This document shows positions 40,091 to 48,924 of a stretch of 64,000 bases of DNA, in pieces. Below the pieces are notes generated by a model. It had not been told where the DNA came from, made no database searches, and saw only the letters and a list, made by a program, of their open reading frames with translations. A program made the translations under genes and the position numbers. The DNA lies in the NCBI RefSeq assembly GCF_004000235.1, contig NZ_RCIO01000001.1:62001-126000 (forward strand). Direction: 5' to 3'. Origin of the DNA: Mesorhizobium sp. Z1-4 (GTDB lineage Bacteria > Pseudomonadota > Alphaproteobacteria > Rhizobiales > Rhizobiaceae). Position 1 is the first letter of the stretch. Each line of letters opens with the position of its first letter.

Positions 40091-40369
40091 TCAGGCTTCG
40101 GCGCGCGCAAAACGTGCGGTGGAGCGGGCGCGCGCCTTCTCGGCCTCTTCCTCGCGGTTCTTCGGAGGTTGCGCGGTTTCCATCGCGTCCAGCAATTCAT
40201 GGACGCTTGCGGTGATCGCCATAACGGCGCGATCGAACGCTGCTTCATTGCGCCTGGAAGGCCGGGTCGAGCCGCTCACCTTGCGCACGAACTGCAGCGC
40301 GGCATCGTGGATTTCGTCACGCGTTGCCGGCGGCTCGAAGTTGAACAGCGGTTTGATATTGCGGCACAT
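40091..40369 (-). CDS. DUF2277 domain-containing protein
   Basis: A 92-residue protein with the DUF2277 pattern MCRNIKPLFNFEPPATRDEI, then AALQFVRKVSGSTRPSRRNE. The tail is charged and helical. Function is unknown; some alphaproteobacterial copies lie near xseB as here (54-base gap). No signal peptide or membrane helix. Confidence 0.85.
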   Translation of the reverse strand: MCRNIKPLFNFEPPATRDEIHDAALQFVRKVSGSTRPSRRNEAAFDRAVMAITASVHELLDAMETAQPPKNREEEAEKARARSTARFARAEA

Positions 40370-40422
40370 ATCTTCGCTCCCTGCTCGTTCTGACGCCAGA
40401 ATTGTGGCGGTAAAGGCGGCGA

Positions 40423-40677
40423 TTACATGTCGCCGTCGAGCGGCACCGTACTCTCAGGCTTGCCTTCGCGCGACAGCCTGATCTTCTCGACCTTGTCTTC
40501 GGCTGCCTTCAGCAGCTTGTCGCAATGCGCCTTCAGCGCCTCGCCGCGCTCATAGGTGCGGATGGATTCGTCCAGCGGCACGTCGCCACGCTCCAGGTCC
40601 TCGACGATCTTTTCGAGCGCCTCAAGCGCCTTCTCGAAGGTCATTGTCTTGATATCGTCGTTGCCGTTCTCGGCCAT
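40423..40677 (-). CDS. xseB: Exodeoxyribonuclease VII small subunit
   Basis: An 84-residue subunit that assembles with XseA to trim single-stranded DNA. The family pattern [20 protein letters not shown] is followed by [18 protein letters not shown]; size and start are normal. It precedes the deacetylase-like gene in reverse order (three-base gap). The large-subunit gene xseA is not seen in the window. Confidence 0.94.
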   Translation of the reverse strand: MAENGNDDIKTMTFEKALEALEKIVEDLERGDVPLDESIRTYERGEALKAHCDKLLKAAEDKVEKIRLSREGKPESTVPLDGDM

Positions 40678-40680
40678 TTC

Positions 40681-41607
40681 TTATCCCTTCATCAGGCGGC
40701 TGACATGAGCTGCAGTCGACGTTGCAAGCCCCTGCAGGTCGTAACCGCCCTCAAGCAGACTGACGAGCCGGTTCGAACAGAACCGCCCCGCCCGTTCCAG
40801 AAGTTCGCCCGTTGCCCAGTCGAAATCGTCTTCAACGAGATTGATCTCGGCCAGCGGGTCGCGGTGATGCGCGTCGAAACCCGCCGAAATGATGATCAGG
40901 TCCGGTTTGAAGGCATCGATTGCCGACAAAACGCGCGTGCGCATCGCGTCCTTGAAGGCCTCGCCCTCGTCACCGGCGGCGAGCGGCGCGTTGACGATGT
41001 TGCCGGCCCCGGTTTCGTGCCTGTCGCCCGTGCCGGGATAAAGCGGCATCTGGTGCGTGGAACAATAAAGCACGCTCGGGTCGTGCCAGAAAATGTCCTG
41101 CGTGCCGTTGCCATGGTGCACGTCCCAGTCGACAATCGCGACCCGCTCGGCGCCATGCTTGCGCTGCGCGTGACGCGCGGCGATCGCCGCATTGTTGAAC
41201 AGGCAAAAGCCCATCGCCGTTTCGCGCTCGGCATGATGCCCCGGGGGACGCGACGCGACGAATACGTTATCGGCGGCACCCGAAAACACGTCGTCCACGG
41301 CAGCCGTTGCCGCGCCGATCGCGGTCAGCGCCGCCTCCCAGCTTTTCGGACTGGCCGAGGTGTCCGCATCGATGCGCACAAGGCCCTCGGTCGGGATAGC
41401 CGCTTCGACCTTCTCGCGATACGACAGCGGATGCGCCAGGAGAATGGCGTCGGGGTCTCCCGGCGGCGATTCCTTTCGGTCGAGCGCATCGAAGCGCTCG
41501 TCCTGCAAAGCCTGCGCGATGGCGCGAAGCCGGTCGGGCCGCTCTGGGTGGCCGGTCGGCGTCAGGTGCTCAAGGTAGATCGGGTGCGTGTAGAGGCGCG
41601 TCGTCAT
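40681..41607 (-). CDS. Histone-deacetylase-family hydrolase (AcuC/HDAC-like)
   Basis: A 308-residue zinc hydrolase of the class II HDAC-like family. Active-site residues are visible: the two His in RPPGHHAE, Asp and His in IVDWDVHHGNGTQ, and Asp in ISAGFDAHHRDPL. In bacteria the family includes acetylpolyamine amidohydrolases and AcuC deacetylases; the substrate here is not known. It is 4 bases from xseB, so likely cotranscribed. Confidence 0.9.
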   Translation of the reverse strand: MTTRLYTHPIYLEHLTPTGHPERPDRLRAIAQALQDERFDALDRKESPPGDPDAILLAHPLSYREKVEAAIPTEGLVRIDADTSASPKSWEAALTAIGAATAAVDDVFSGAADNVFVASRPPGHHAERETAMGFCLFNNAAIAARHAQRKHGAERVAIVDWDVHHGNGTQDIFWHDPSVLYCSTHQMPLYPGTGDRHETGAGNIVNAPLAAGDEGEAFKDAMRTRVLSAIDAFKPDLIIISAGFDAHHRDPLAEINLVEDDFDWATGELLERAGRFCSNRLVSLLEGGYDLQGLATSTAAHVSRLMKG

Positions 41608-41676
41608 GCCCCGATATAGGCGCTTGAGGCGCGATTGACCATCGCGGACACAGCCGCGCGGCGCGTGTTCAACAGG

Positions 41677-42666
41677 TCACGCACCTTCGGCCGCGGACGG
41701 GCGCCCGCCGAAAGACGACACCGCCTTCTCCTTCAATTCGCGAAAGTGGCTGGAGGCGCCCGCGAGCCGCTGATCCCATTCCGGGTCCGGTACCTGGCCT
41801 TCGATCACACGGAAATAGACCTGCATGAGTGCGGCGATCGCAAATGGTTCGATCAATGCGGCTTTGATGGCCCAGGCGAAGATGATGGCCAGCACAAACG
41901 ACCAGCCCGCAAGCTGCCCCGGCATGACGTAGAGGACCGCAGCGGCCGGCGCCAGCATCAGGAGGAACACCAGCAGCGCCAGCACCCACATGAACAATGC
42001 CAGCCAGACCGCGTTCTTGACCATCACCATGCCGTTTTGGGCATAAAGAACGACACCCTGGCGCGCGGTATCGAACGGGTCGCGTGAATTGATGCGGATA
42101 TTGTAGCCGAGCAGCACTTCGTCGACATAGGTCAGGGACAGCCGGATGACGGTGTTGATGAAACCCACAAGACCGTTGAGGCCGGGGATCGGCAGAAAAC
42201 GCGCTATGCCGCCCAGCAGACCGGTGATGACCCTGATGGCGCCTTTCACCAACTGGTCCACCACGAAGAGAACATTGGCCTCGCCGAAACGCTCGGTCAC
42301 GACAGCGCGGGCATGATCGATCTGGCTTTTTCCTGCGGGCAGTTCCCTGCCCTCGATCAATTCGACCAGAACCGCGATATGCCCGGCCTTGACCATGTAG
42401 AGGATGTATTCGCGCAGCCAGTAGAGCACGACAGAGACGACGACGATGCCACCGAGACCGCCGAAGACGGCAAAGCCTGCCGGACCATCGGCGTCTGCGA
42501 ACACGTGGCCCAGCCCGAAGCCAACCCCGGCCCCTACACCCGTCGCCAGCACGTAAGCCAGGGTGATGGAAAAATAGACGACCAGCCGCAGCAGGATGAA
42601 CGGCCAGGTGCGAACCATCATGCCCAGTGTCCTGCCGATATCGAAATCCCACATCTTCGAACTCAC
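41677..42666 (-). CDS. Multi-pass membrane protein of unknown function
   Basis: A 329-residue protein that starts with a polar segment (MSSKMWDFDIGRTLGMMVRTW), then has at least six hydrophobic segments, including FILLRLVVYFSITLAYVLAT, GGLGGIVVVSVVLYWLREYI and a long block VWLALFMWVLALLVFLLMLAP. A Gly-rich pair GLLGGIARFLPIPGLNG is conserved-looking. The C-terminal tail is Ser/Glu-rich. I do not recognise the family. A competing frame (41669-42652) codes a low-complexity product and is rejected. It is 61 bases from the HDAC gene. Confidence 0.8.
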   Translation of the reverse strand: MSSKMWDFDIGRTLGMMVRTWPFILLRLVVYFSITLAYVLATGVGAGVGFGLGHVFADADGPAGFAVFGGLGGIVVVSVVLYWLREYILYMVKAGHIAVLVELIEGRELPAGKSQIDHARAVVTERFGEANVLFVVDQLVKGAIRVITGLLGGIARFLPIPGLNGLVGFINTVIRLSLTYVDEVLLGYNIRINSRDPFDTARQGVVLYAQNGMVMVKNAVWLALFMWVLALLVFLLMLAPAAAVLYVMPGQLAGWSFVLAIIFAWAIKAALIEPFAIAALMQVYFRVIEGQVPDPEWDQRLAGASSHFRELKEKAVSSFGGRPSAAEGA

Positions 42667-42702
42667 TCCTCGTCTTCTTACCTGTGTGCCTATGCCGGCA
42701 GA

Positions 42703-43692
42703 TCAGGGAATCACTGCAAGCAGAGTACCATTATCGTCTGCCGTCACGATGGCACCCCCCACATTGGAGAGCGCGGTGGCGACGCGACCGGGCAAGCGGG
42801 TTCTGGCAATCGCCCCTCTCGAGACAAAGACAATCGAACGGCGGTCAGCGCTGGGCAGTGCGAGGTCAAGCCGGCCATCGCCGGTGAAGTCGCCAGTCGC
42901 GGACAACTGCTGCTCGCGCGAACCGATGAAATGATTGGAGAAACCCGTGCGGTTTTTGCCGAAGCGCTTGAGCCTGCCGTTTTCGAACGTCGCCATCTTG
43001 AGCGTGCCGCCGATATGCGGAGTTTCCACCCAGGCGACGACCGGCCTGCCTGCACCGTGGTAGCCGGCGATGCCGGCCACGTTGAGCCAGCGGCGGCTGC
43101 GGCCAATCTCGGCCGATGCATCGAGAAGTTTCAGCTCGCCGTCGCGCAGGCCATAAACTGCCACCGCGCCGCCACGTGCGAGCGATGACCGTATCGCGAC
43201 GATCTCGTTGCGGCCGTCGCCATCGAGATCCGCGATGCGCGGGGTGATGTCTTCGAACACATGGCTCTCGGGCAGAACAAGCTCGTGCAGCTGGCCTGCA
43301 GCATCTCGTGCGACGAGCGAGCCCGCTTCGATACCGTCGCCCAGGACGGCGTGGTCATAACGTGTGGTCGGGCGGCCGTACCAGGCCTGCCTTACGTCAC
43401 CCGAGGAGGCGCTGGCGATGCGGCCATCGGGAAGGCCATCACCGGGCGCCTTGGGCGGCAGCCCGGAAACTCGTGCCGATGCCAGACAGACGATCCTGAT
43501 TTCGCAGCGCGCGAGCCTGTAGGTCGCACCGTCGCGCAGAACGGCAAATGAACTATCGCCAGCGTTCAACAGCATGCTCACTGGCGCAGGGGTGTCGATC
43601 GCATATTGCTCTGCAGCGTGCACCGAGGAGGTCGCGGCAACAATCCAACCCAGCGCGGCTGCTACTGCCGTCCGTTTGACCTGATCACCCAT
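42703..43692 (-). CDS. Exported FG-GAP/VCBS-like repeat protein
   Basis: A 329-residue protein with a signal peptide (AALGWIVAATSSVHAAEQY). It contains Ca2+-binding-like repeat fragments ADLDGDGRNEIVAI and GDFTGDGRLDLALPS, in two copies, embedded in beta-propeller-like segments. Such proteins are usually extracytoplasmic and bind partners through the propeller; the function is unknown. The ATG overlaps the TetR stop by eight bases, so the pair is translationally coupled: an unusual link between a repressor and an exported protein. Confidence 0.8.
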   Translation of the reverse strand: MGDQVKRTAVAAALGWIVAATSSVHAAEQYAIDTPAPVSMLLNAGDSSFAVLRDGATYRLARCEIRIVCLASARVSGLPPKAPGDGLPDGRIASASSGDVRQAWYGRPTTRYDHAVLGDGIEAGSLVARDAAGQLHELVLPESHVFEDITPRIADLDGDGRNEIVAIRSSLARGGAVAVYGLRDGELKLLDASAEIGRSRRWLNVAGIAGYHGAGRPVVAWVETPHIGGTLKMATFENGRLKRFGKNRTGFSNHFIGSREQQLSATGDFTGDGRLDLALPSADRRSIVFVSRGAIARTRLPGRVATALSNVGGAIVTADDNGTLLAVIP

Positions 43693-44293
43693 CCTCGCCC
43701 CTGTCCGTGCGCAATCCGTCCAGCATCGCCTTGAAAACCCTTACCGCGTCGGCGGAGACAGATTCAGGCTCATCCGAATTGGCGATCCACTGGGCGGCAT
43801 GAAGCGAAGCGCCGTTGATCAGCCGGGCCGCGGCCGCCGGTGTAATGTCATGCCTGAAATAGCCTTCGTCCTGCAACCGGGTCACATTCGCCGCCAAAGC
43901 GGCGATACAGCCATCCTGGTTTGCCCAGCGCGACGGGTCGCCCAGCACGGCCGGTCCGTCGCGGTGAACGATGCGCTGGATTTCCGGTTCCAGAGCCATC
44001 TCGATATAGGCAACGCATTCTTCCACGAAGCCAAGCAAGGGGCTGGAAGCCTTTGCCGAAACGGCATTCAGCCTGACTGTCATCTCGGCATCGATCTGAG
44101 TTACCACCGCTTCCAGCAGGCCCTTTTTGCCTCCGAAGTGATGGTATATCGCACCCCGCGTCAGCCCCACTTCAGCGGTGAAGTCGTCCATCGAGGCGTC
44201 GGCATACCCGACCGTCCCGAAAGCGCGGCGCGCCGCCGAAATCAGCTTCGAACGGGTTTCGGCAATCATCTCGGCTCTGGGTCGATGGGCCAT
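43685..44293 (-). CDS. TetR-family repressor of the second MFS pump
   Basis: A 202-residue TetR regulator. The helix-turn-helix is DASMDDFTAEVGLTRGAIYHHFGGKK; the C-terminal bundle is Ala-rich and carries the ligand pocket. The start at 44293 with AGGA upstream is used rather than the 44335 reading, which crosses an operator. It is divergent from the MFS gene at 44413, and the 119-base gap holds three matching palindromes. It is co-transcribed with the FG-GAP-like gene. Confidence 0.9.
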   Translation of the reverse strand: MAHRPRAEMIAETRSKLISAARRAFGTVGYADASMDDFTAEVGLTRGAIYHHFGGKKGLLEAVVTQIDAEMTVRLNAVSAKASSPLLGFVEECVAYIEMALEPEIQRIVHRDGPAVLGDPSRWANQDGCIAALAANVTRLQDEGYFRHDITPAAAARLINGASLHAAQWIANSDEPESVSADAVRVFKAMLDGLRTDRGEDG

Positions 44294-44309
44294 CTTCTGT
44301 CCTAATCGA

Positions 44310-44376
44310 CATACGCCTCGTATGCCAATTGACATACGCCTCGTATGAAATTACCTGAATACATACGCAGCGTATG
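44310..44376. promoter_or_regulatory. Three TetR operator palindromes
   Basis: CATACG-NNN-CGTATG occurs at 44310-44324, 44333-44347 (both with CCT in the middle) and 44362-44376 (CAG). Starts are 23 and 29 bases apart. A TTGACA box at 44329-44334 overlaps the second copy and probably belongs to the MFS promoter. The first copy lies 17 bases from the TetR start, so repression of both genes is expected. Confidence 0.8.
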
Positions 44377-44412
44377 TAGATCATCCCGCGCCGCGAATCG
44401 AGGAGAAACTCC

Positions 44413-45636
44413 ATGCCCAACCTTTACAGGGACATCTTTCGCGCGCCCGGCGCAAAGGGCTTCGCGGCGGCCGGATTCGTGGCCCGACTGCCGATCGCAA
44501 TGGCACCGATCGGCATCGTGGCCATGCTGTCTCAGACCCATGGCGAATACTGGCTTGCGGGCGCGGTCTCGGCGACCTACGCGCTGACCAATGCTCTGGT
44601 TTCGCCGCAGATCTCACGCCTTGTCGATCGCTACGGCCAGGCCTCCATTGTCGTTCCGGCCACGCTCGTCTCCGTCATCGCGTTCACCGCGCTGATGATC
44701 GCGGCAAACCAGAACTGGTCAACATGGACGTTGTTTGTCGCGGGATTTTTCGCCGCTGCAATGCCCAGCATGCCGGCGATGATCCGTGCGCGCTGGACCG
44801 AGATTTTCCGCGGCAAGCCAGAACTGAATACCGCCTTTGCGTTCGAATCTTCGATGGATGAAATGATGTACATTGCCGGTGCATCGCTTTCTGTCGGGCT
44901 GGCGGTTTCGGTGTTTCCGGAAGCCGGCATCCTGGCGAGTACTGTACTTCTCACCATCGGCACCGCCGCCTTCATCATACAGCGGTCGAGCGAACCCAAA
45001 TTGAGATCCGCCGATCAAAGGGCTACCGGCTCGGCGATCCGTCTTCCGGCGGTTCAGATCGTCACCCTGGCGCTTATCTTTGTGGGAGCCATATTCGCTA
45101 CCGCTGAGGTCAGCGCCGTGGCAATCACGGAAGAACTCGGCCAGCCCAATGCCGCCAGCCTGGTAGTCGGCGTCTATGCCGTCGGTTCGTTCGTCCTAGG
45201 TCTCGTCCTCGGCGCGCTGAAACTCACAACGCCGCTTCAGAAGCAGTTTGCCGTAGCCGTGGGTGTCGTTGCACTCACGCAGGTGCCATTGCTGTTCTTC
45301 ACCGGAACCGTACCGCTGCTTGCAACGGCAGTATTCGTCAGCGGCCTGGCAATTTCGCCAACCTTCATCACGGCGTTCGGCCTGATTGAGCGCCGGGTGC
45401 CCGAATCGATGCTCACCGAGGGTGTCACCTGGGTGATGACCGGTATCGGTATCGGAATGGCTCTCGGCGCATTCCTGGCCGGATGGGTCGTCGACAATCT
45501 GGGGCCGCGACATGGCTTCTGGGTATCGGTCTTGTCCGCATCCATCGCGTTGTCGGTGGTATTGCTCGGACAGCGCCTGCTGAGCGGCAGGCGCATGACC
45601 GCGGTGCCGGATCCGGCGACACAGCCTGCGGAATAG
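44413..45636 (+). CDS. MFS transporter (DHA1 type)
   Basis: A 407-residue, 12-helix MFS protein. It starts MPNLYRDIFRAPGAKGFAAA with GAGGAG upstream, has a motif-A-like loop (SRLVDRYGQASI) between TM2 and TM3, a second helix bundle from LPAVQIVTLALIFVG, and a final Arg-rich tail. Substrate unknown; sugar efflux and drug efflux families both have this shape. Its promoter contains the three TetR operators, and it converges on ribB. Confidence 0.88.
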   Translation: MPNLYRDIFRAPGAKGFAAAGFVARLPIAMAPIGIVAMLSQTHGEYWLAGAVSATYALTNALVSPQISRLVDRYGQASIVVPATLVSVIAFTALMIAANQNWSTWTLFVAGFFAAAMPSMPAMIRARWTEIFRGKPELNTAFAFESSMDEMMYIAGASLSVGLAVSVFPEAGILASTVLLTIGTAAFIIQRSSEPKLRSADQRATGSAIRLPAVQIVTLALIFVGAIFATAEVSAVAITEELGQPNAASLVVGVYAVGSFVLGLVLGALKLTTPLQKQFAVAVGVVALTQVPLLFFTGTVPLLATAVFVSGLAISPTFITAFGLIERRVPESMLTEGVTWVMTGIGIGMALGAFLAGWVVDNLGPRHGFWVSVLSASIALSVVLLGQRLLSGRRMTAVPDPATQPAE

Positions 45637-45651
45637 AACCGGTCAAGAGCT

Positions 45652-45679
45652 GGGGCGGTGCGGCGGGCCTGCCCGCCCC
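45652..45679. terminator. GC-rich hairpin between MFS and ribB stops
   Basis: GGCGGG and CCCGCC at 45662-45677 enclose the loop CCTG, extended by an outer pairing of GGGGCGG with CCGCCCC. It lies between two convergent stops and may act as a bidirectional terminator. No T-run follows on either strand, so this is a weak call. Confidence 0.4.
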
Positions 45680-45683
45680 TGGC

Positions 45684-46787
45684 CTAAAGGATCTCGGTCG
45701 AGGCGATTTCGATGCCGAAGCCTTCGAGGCCGACATAGTGGCGCTCGCGCGAAGCAAACAGCCGGATGGATGAAATGCCCAGATCGCGGAGTATCTGTGC
45801 GCCCAACCCGATCTCCCGCCATTCATTCTCGCGCGTCACCGCCTCGTCATGGCCTTCGCCGTCCTCGGCTGCGGGGCGGCTGCGGGGCTGGTGCGCAACG
45901 CCTACCGACCCTTTGCGCAGATAGACGATGACGCCGCGGCCGCCCTTGCCCATTTCAGCGATCATCTCGTCCAGCTTGCTCTCGGCTCCGAACACGTCTG
46001 CCACGATATCCTCGCTGTGGAGGCGCACCGGCACCTCGATGCCGTCGCGTATGTCGCCGAACACGACCGCCAGATGGTGCATGGCATCCCACGGCACGGA
46101 GTAGGTGAATGCCTTTGCCGGCCCGCCTGCGGTTTCAAGGTCGAACGTGTCGACACGATGCACTAGAGATTCCTGCCGCTGGCGGTAGGCGATCAGATCG
46201 GCAACCGAAACCTGCTTCAGGCCATTCGCATCGGCAAAAGAGCTGACCTGCGGTCCGCGCATGACGGAGCCGTCATCGTTGACCAGTTCGCAGATAACGC
46301 CGACTTCGGGCAATCCGGCGAGCCGGCACAGATCGACCGCTGCTTCGGTATGGCCGGAGCGCATCAGGACGCCGCCCTCGCGCGCAACCAGCGGAAAGAT
46401 GTGACCTGGCCGGACAAAATCGCCCGCACCGACATTCGGATTGGCGAGATTGCGGACCGTCAGCGTTCTGTCGTCGGCGGAAATACCTGTCGTGGTGCCG
46501 TGCTTGAAATCCACCGAGATCGTGAAAGCGGTCGAGTGCGGCGCATCGTTTTCGGCAACCATCGGCGCCAGGTTGAGGCGGCGGGCCGCATCGCGCGTCA
46601 TCGGCGTACAGACGATGCCGGAAGTGTGGCGCACGATGAACGCCATCTTTTCCGGCGTGCAGTGCGTGGCCGCAACGATCAGGTCGCCCTCGTTCTCGCG
46701 GCCGTCATCGTCCATGACCACCACAATTTCCCCGCGCTCGAATGCACGAAGCGCATCGACAACTTTTTTCTGGTCGTAAGCCAACAT
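45684..46787 (-). CDS. ribB: 3,4-dihydroxy-2-butanone-4-phosphate synthase with degenerate GTP cyclohydrolase II-like tail
   Basis: A 367-residue riboflavin enzyme. Residues 1-200 form the DHBP synthase domain with the key block DDDGRENEGDL, then VRHTSGIVC and RSGHTEAAVDL. The tail resembles GTP cyclohydrolase II (VPVRLHSEDIVADVF, then GGRGVIVYLR), but it lacks the three zinc cysteines; where RibA has SEC...CDC this has SED and no pair, so cyclohydrolase activity should be absent. RibB proteins of this fused type are common in alphaproteobacteria. The start at 46787 follows AAAGGA. Confidence 0.93.
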   Translation of the reverse strand: MLAYDQKKVVDALRAFERGEIVVVMDDDGRENEGDLIVAATHCTPEKMAFIVRHTSGIVCTPMTRDAARRLNLAPMVAENDAPHSTAFTISVDFKHGTTTGISADDRTLTVRNLANPNVGAGDFVRPGHIFPLVAREGGVLMRSGHTEAAVDLCRLAGLPEVGVICELVNDDGSVMRGPQVSSFADANGLKQVSVADLIAYRQRQESLVHRVDTFDLETAGGPAKAFTYSVPWDAMHHLAVVFGDIRDGIEVPVRLHSEDIVADVFGAESKLDEMIAEMGKGGRGVIVYLRKGSVGVAHQPRSRPAAEDGEGHDEAVTRENEWREIGLGAQILRDLGISSIRLFASRERHYVGLEGFGIEIASTEIL

Positions 46788-46797
46788 CGCCGGTCCT

Positions 46798-47892
46798 TTA
46801 CACGCGGCCGGTCTGGCCACGATGCCGCAAATAGTGGTCCGCGATCGCGCAGGCAACCATCGCCTCGCCGATCGGGACAGCGCGAATGCCGACACACGGG
46901 TCGTGACGGCCCTTGGTGACGACCTCGACTTCCCTGCCGTCAGCGTCGATCGACTTGCGCGGCGTGAGGATGGAGGATGTCGGCTTGACGGCAAAACGCG
47001 CCACCACCGGCTGTCCGGTCGAGATGCCGCCCAGAATGCCGCCGGCATGGTTTGAGTTGAAAACCGGCTGGCCGTCATTGCCGATGCGCATTTCGTCGGC
47101 GTTTTCGACGCCGGTCATGCGCGCCGTCTGAAAGCCGTCGCCGATCTCGACGCCCTTCACCGCGTTGATCGACATCAGGTTCGAGGCGATGTCCTGATCG
47201 AGCTTGGCGTAGACAGGCGCGCCGAGGCCGGCCGGCACGCCCTCGGCCACGACCTCGATCAGAGCGCCGACAGAGGAACCGTCCTTGCGGATGCCGTCGA
47301 GATAATCGGAAAAAACCGAAACCGAAGCAGGGTCCGGCGTGAAGAAAGGATTTTCCGCGTCACCGACGAAATCCCAGTTCCAATTGGCGCGGTCGATCTC
47401 TTTTTTACCCATGCCGACGAGTGCGCCGCGAACAACAAGGCCAGGCACAACCTTGCGGGCAAGCGCGCCAGCTGCCACGCGCGCCGCCGTTTCTCGAGCG
47501 GACGAGCGCCCGCCGCCGCGGTGGTCGCGGACCCCGTACTTCACATCATAGGTATAGTCGGCATGGCCCGGCCGGTACTGGCGGGCAATCTCGCCATAAT
47601 CCTTGGAGCGCTGATCGGTGTTTTCGATCATCATCGAGATCGGAGTGCCTGTCGTCACCAGCATATCGCCGTCTTCGATGAAGCCGGACAGTACCTTCAC
47701 CTCATCCGCCTCGCGGCGCTGCGTGACGAATCGGGACTTTCCAGGCTTGCGGCGGTCGAGCTCGGCCTGAATGTCGGCGACCGTGAAGCGAATGCCGGGC
47801 GGGCAGCCGTCCACCACGCAGCCGAGCGCGGCTCCATGGCTTTCGCCCCAGGTCGTAACCCGGAAGAGATGGCCGAAACTGTTGTGCGACAT
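46798..47892 (-). CDS. aroC: Chorismate synthase
   Basis: A 364-residue FMN-dependent enzyme, last step of the shikimate pathway. The start [20 protein letters not shown] and the blocks [30 protein letters not shown] and [17 protein letters not shown] are diagnostic. It is 10 bases upstream of ribB, so the two are likely cotranscribed. It is divergent from the DUF1344 gene. Confidence 0.97.
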   Translation of the reverse strand: MSHNSFGHLFRVTTWGESHGAALGCVVDGCPPGIRFTVADIQAELDRRKPGKSRFVTQRREADEVKVLSGFIEDGDMLVTTGTPISMMIENTDQRSKDYGEIARQYRPGHADYTYDVKYGVRDHRGGGRSSARETAARVAAGALARKVVPGLVVRGALVGMGKKEIDRANWNWDFVGDAENPFFTPDPASVSVFSDYLDGIRKDGSSVGALIEVVAEGVPAGLGAPVYAKLDQDIASNLMSINAVKGVEIGDGFQTARMTGVENADEMRIGNDGQPVFNSNHAGGILGGISTGQPVVARFAVKPTSSILTPRKSIDADGREVEVVTKGRHDPCVGIRAVPIGEAMVACAIADHYLRHRGQTGRV

Positions 47893-48069
47893 TAGAAAAG
47901 CGTCCGCGCGGATGGTGCCGATCGCCCACGCTTCTATTGTTGAACGGCGTTGTGGTCAAACCGCACGGCGCGAAGTAATTTTGACACATTCGGTGTGTTT
48001 GTGCCTGTGTACGGATTGGGGCCGGGGCACGCTTGCCGAAGGCAGGCGAAAAGATCAAGGAATACGGGA

Positions 48070-48315
48070 ATGCGCAGATTGATTGCCGCAGCCGGGGCAC
48101 TGATGTTGATGGTTTCTGGCGCTCTTGCCGGCAACACTGAAGGCGAGATCAAACAGCTCAACACCGATGAGATGACGATCACGCTGGATGACGGCAAAAC
48201 CTACAAGCTGCCGGCCGAGATGGACATGAGCGTTCTGTCCGAAGGCGTCGTGGTCGCCATTGCCTATGACGCGCGCGAAGGCGTGAACCAGATTACGGAT
48301 ATGTTTCTTCCGTAA
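48070..48315 (+). CDS. DUF1344 small periplasmic protein
   Basis: An 81-residue exported protein: signal peptide (MRRLIAAAGALMLMVSGALA), then the DUF1344 core EGEIKQLNTDEMTITLDDGK with the ending VNQITDMFLP. Function is unknown; the family is found mainly in rhizobia. It starts at 48070 after GGGA. A TTGACA box at 47982-47987 could be its -35. It ends convergent with the histidine phosphatase with two bases between. Confidence 0.85.
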   Translation: MRRLIAAAGALMLMVSGALAGNTEGEIKQLNTDEMTITLDDGKTYKLPAEMDMSVLSEGVVVAIAYDAREGVNQITDMFLP

Positions 48316-48317
48316 GG

Positions 48318-48905
48318 CTAGAGCCAGCGAAGCCGCCCTTCATTAAGTTCGAGTATCCGGTTCTGAGGCACCGGATCCTTGCAGGCCGCTTCGACCGGCC
48401 AGCCCTCGATCAGCCTGAACAGCACCCGGATGATGCCGCCATGCGTTACACATAACGTTGGCTGCTTCAGTTCCGCCAGCCACGGCGAAATGCGCTCCGC
48501 CAGAAGTTCATAGCTCTCGGCCTTCTCGCCCGGCGGACGATAGTGCCATTTGTCGCCTTCCCGCGCTTCAGAACTTCCGGGCGTGCGCTGTTCGATCTCG
48601 GCGAGCGTAAAACGCTCCCAGTCGCCATAGTGCATTTCGATCAGGCGGTCGTCGGTGCGGTAGCCCTCGCGTGGCAGGCCCATCGCGGCCCGGACGCGCT
48701 CCATCGTTTCGCGGGTGCGCCGTTTCGGGCTGGCGACGAAATCGAAACCCTCTGCGGTGCCGATCAGTTCGGCCAGCCGCGCCCCGTTGCGGTCCGCCTG
48801 ACGGCGGCCGGTTTCGTTGATGTCAGTGTCGGTCTGGCCCTGGAAACGCCCCTCGGCGTTCCAGTCGGTCAGGCCGTGCCGGACGAAATAAGCGTGAGGG
48901 AGCAT
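48318..48905 (-). CDS. Histidine phosphatase family (phosphoglycerate-mutase-like) protein
   Basis: A 195-residue protein with the catalytic RHG of FVRHGLTDWNAEGRFQG at the N-terminus and the second His in VTHGGIIR. The Arg in SPKRRTRETM completes the phosphate pocket. Cofactor-dependent mutase and general phosphatase functions cannot be separated. It is 19 bases downstream of the fabI start's strand partner, so it may share the fabI operon. Confidence 0.9.
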   Translation of the reverse strand: MLPHAYFVRHGLTDWNAEGRFQGQTDTDINETGRRQADRNGARLAELIGTAEGFDFVASPKRRTRETMERVRAAMGLPREGYRTDDRLIEMHYGDWERFTLAEIEQRTPGSSEAREGDKWHYRPPGEKAESYELLAERISPWLAELKQPTLCVTHGGIIRVLFRLIEGWPVEAACKDPVPQNRILELNEGRLRWL

Positions 48906-48924
48906 GTCGGAAGCGAACGGTGAC

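Noticed and set aside
41669-42652. Alternate minus-strand frame overlapping the membrane protein at 41677-42666
   Set aside because: It codes an Arg/Gly-rich low-complexity product, whereas the accepted frame has a clean membrane-protein pattern.
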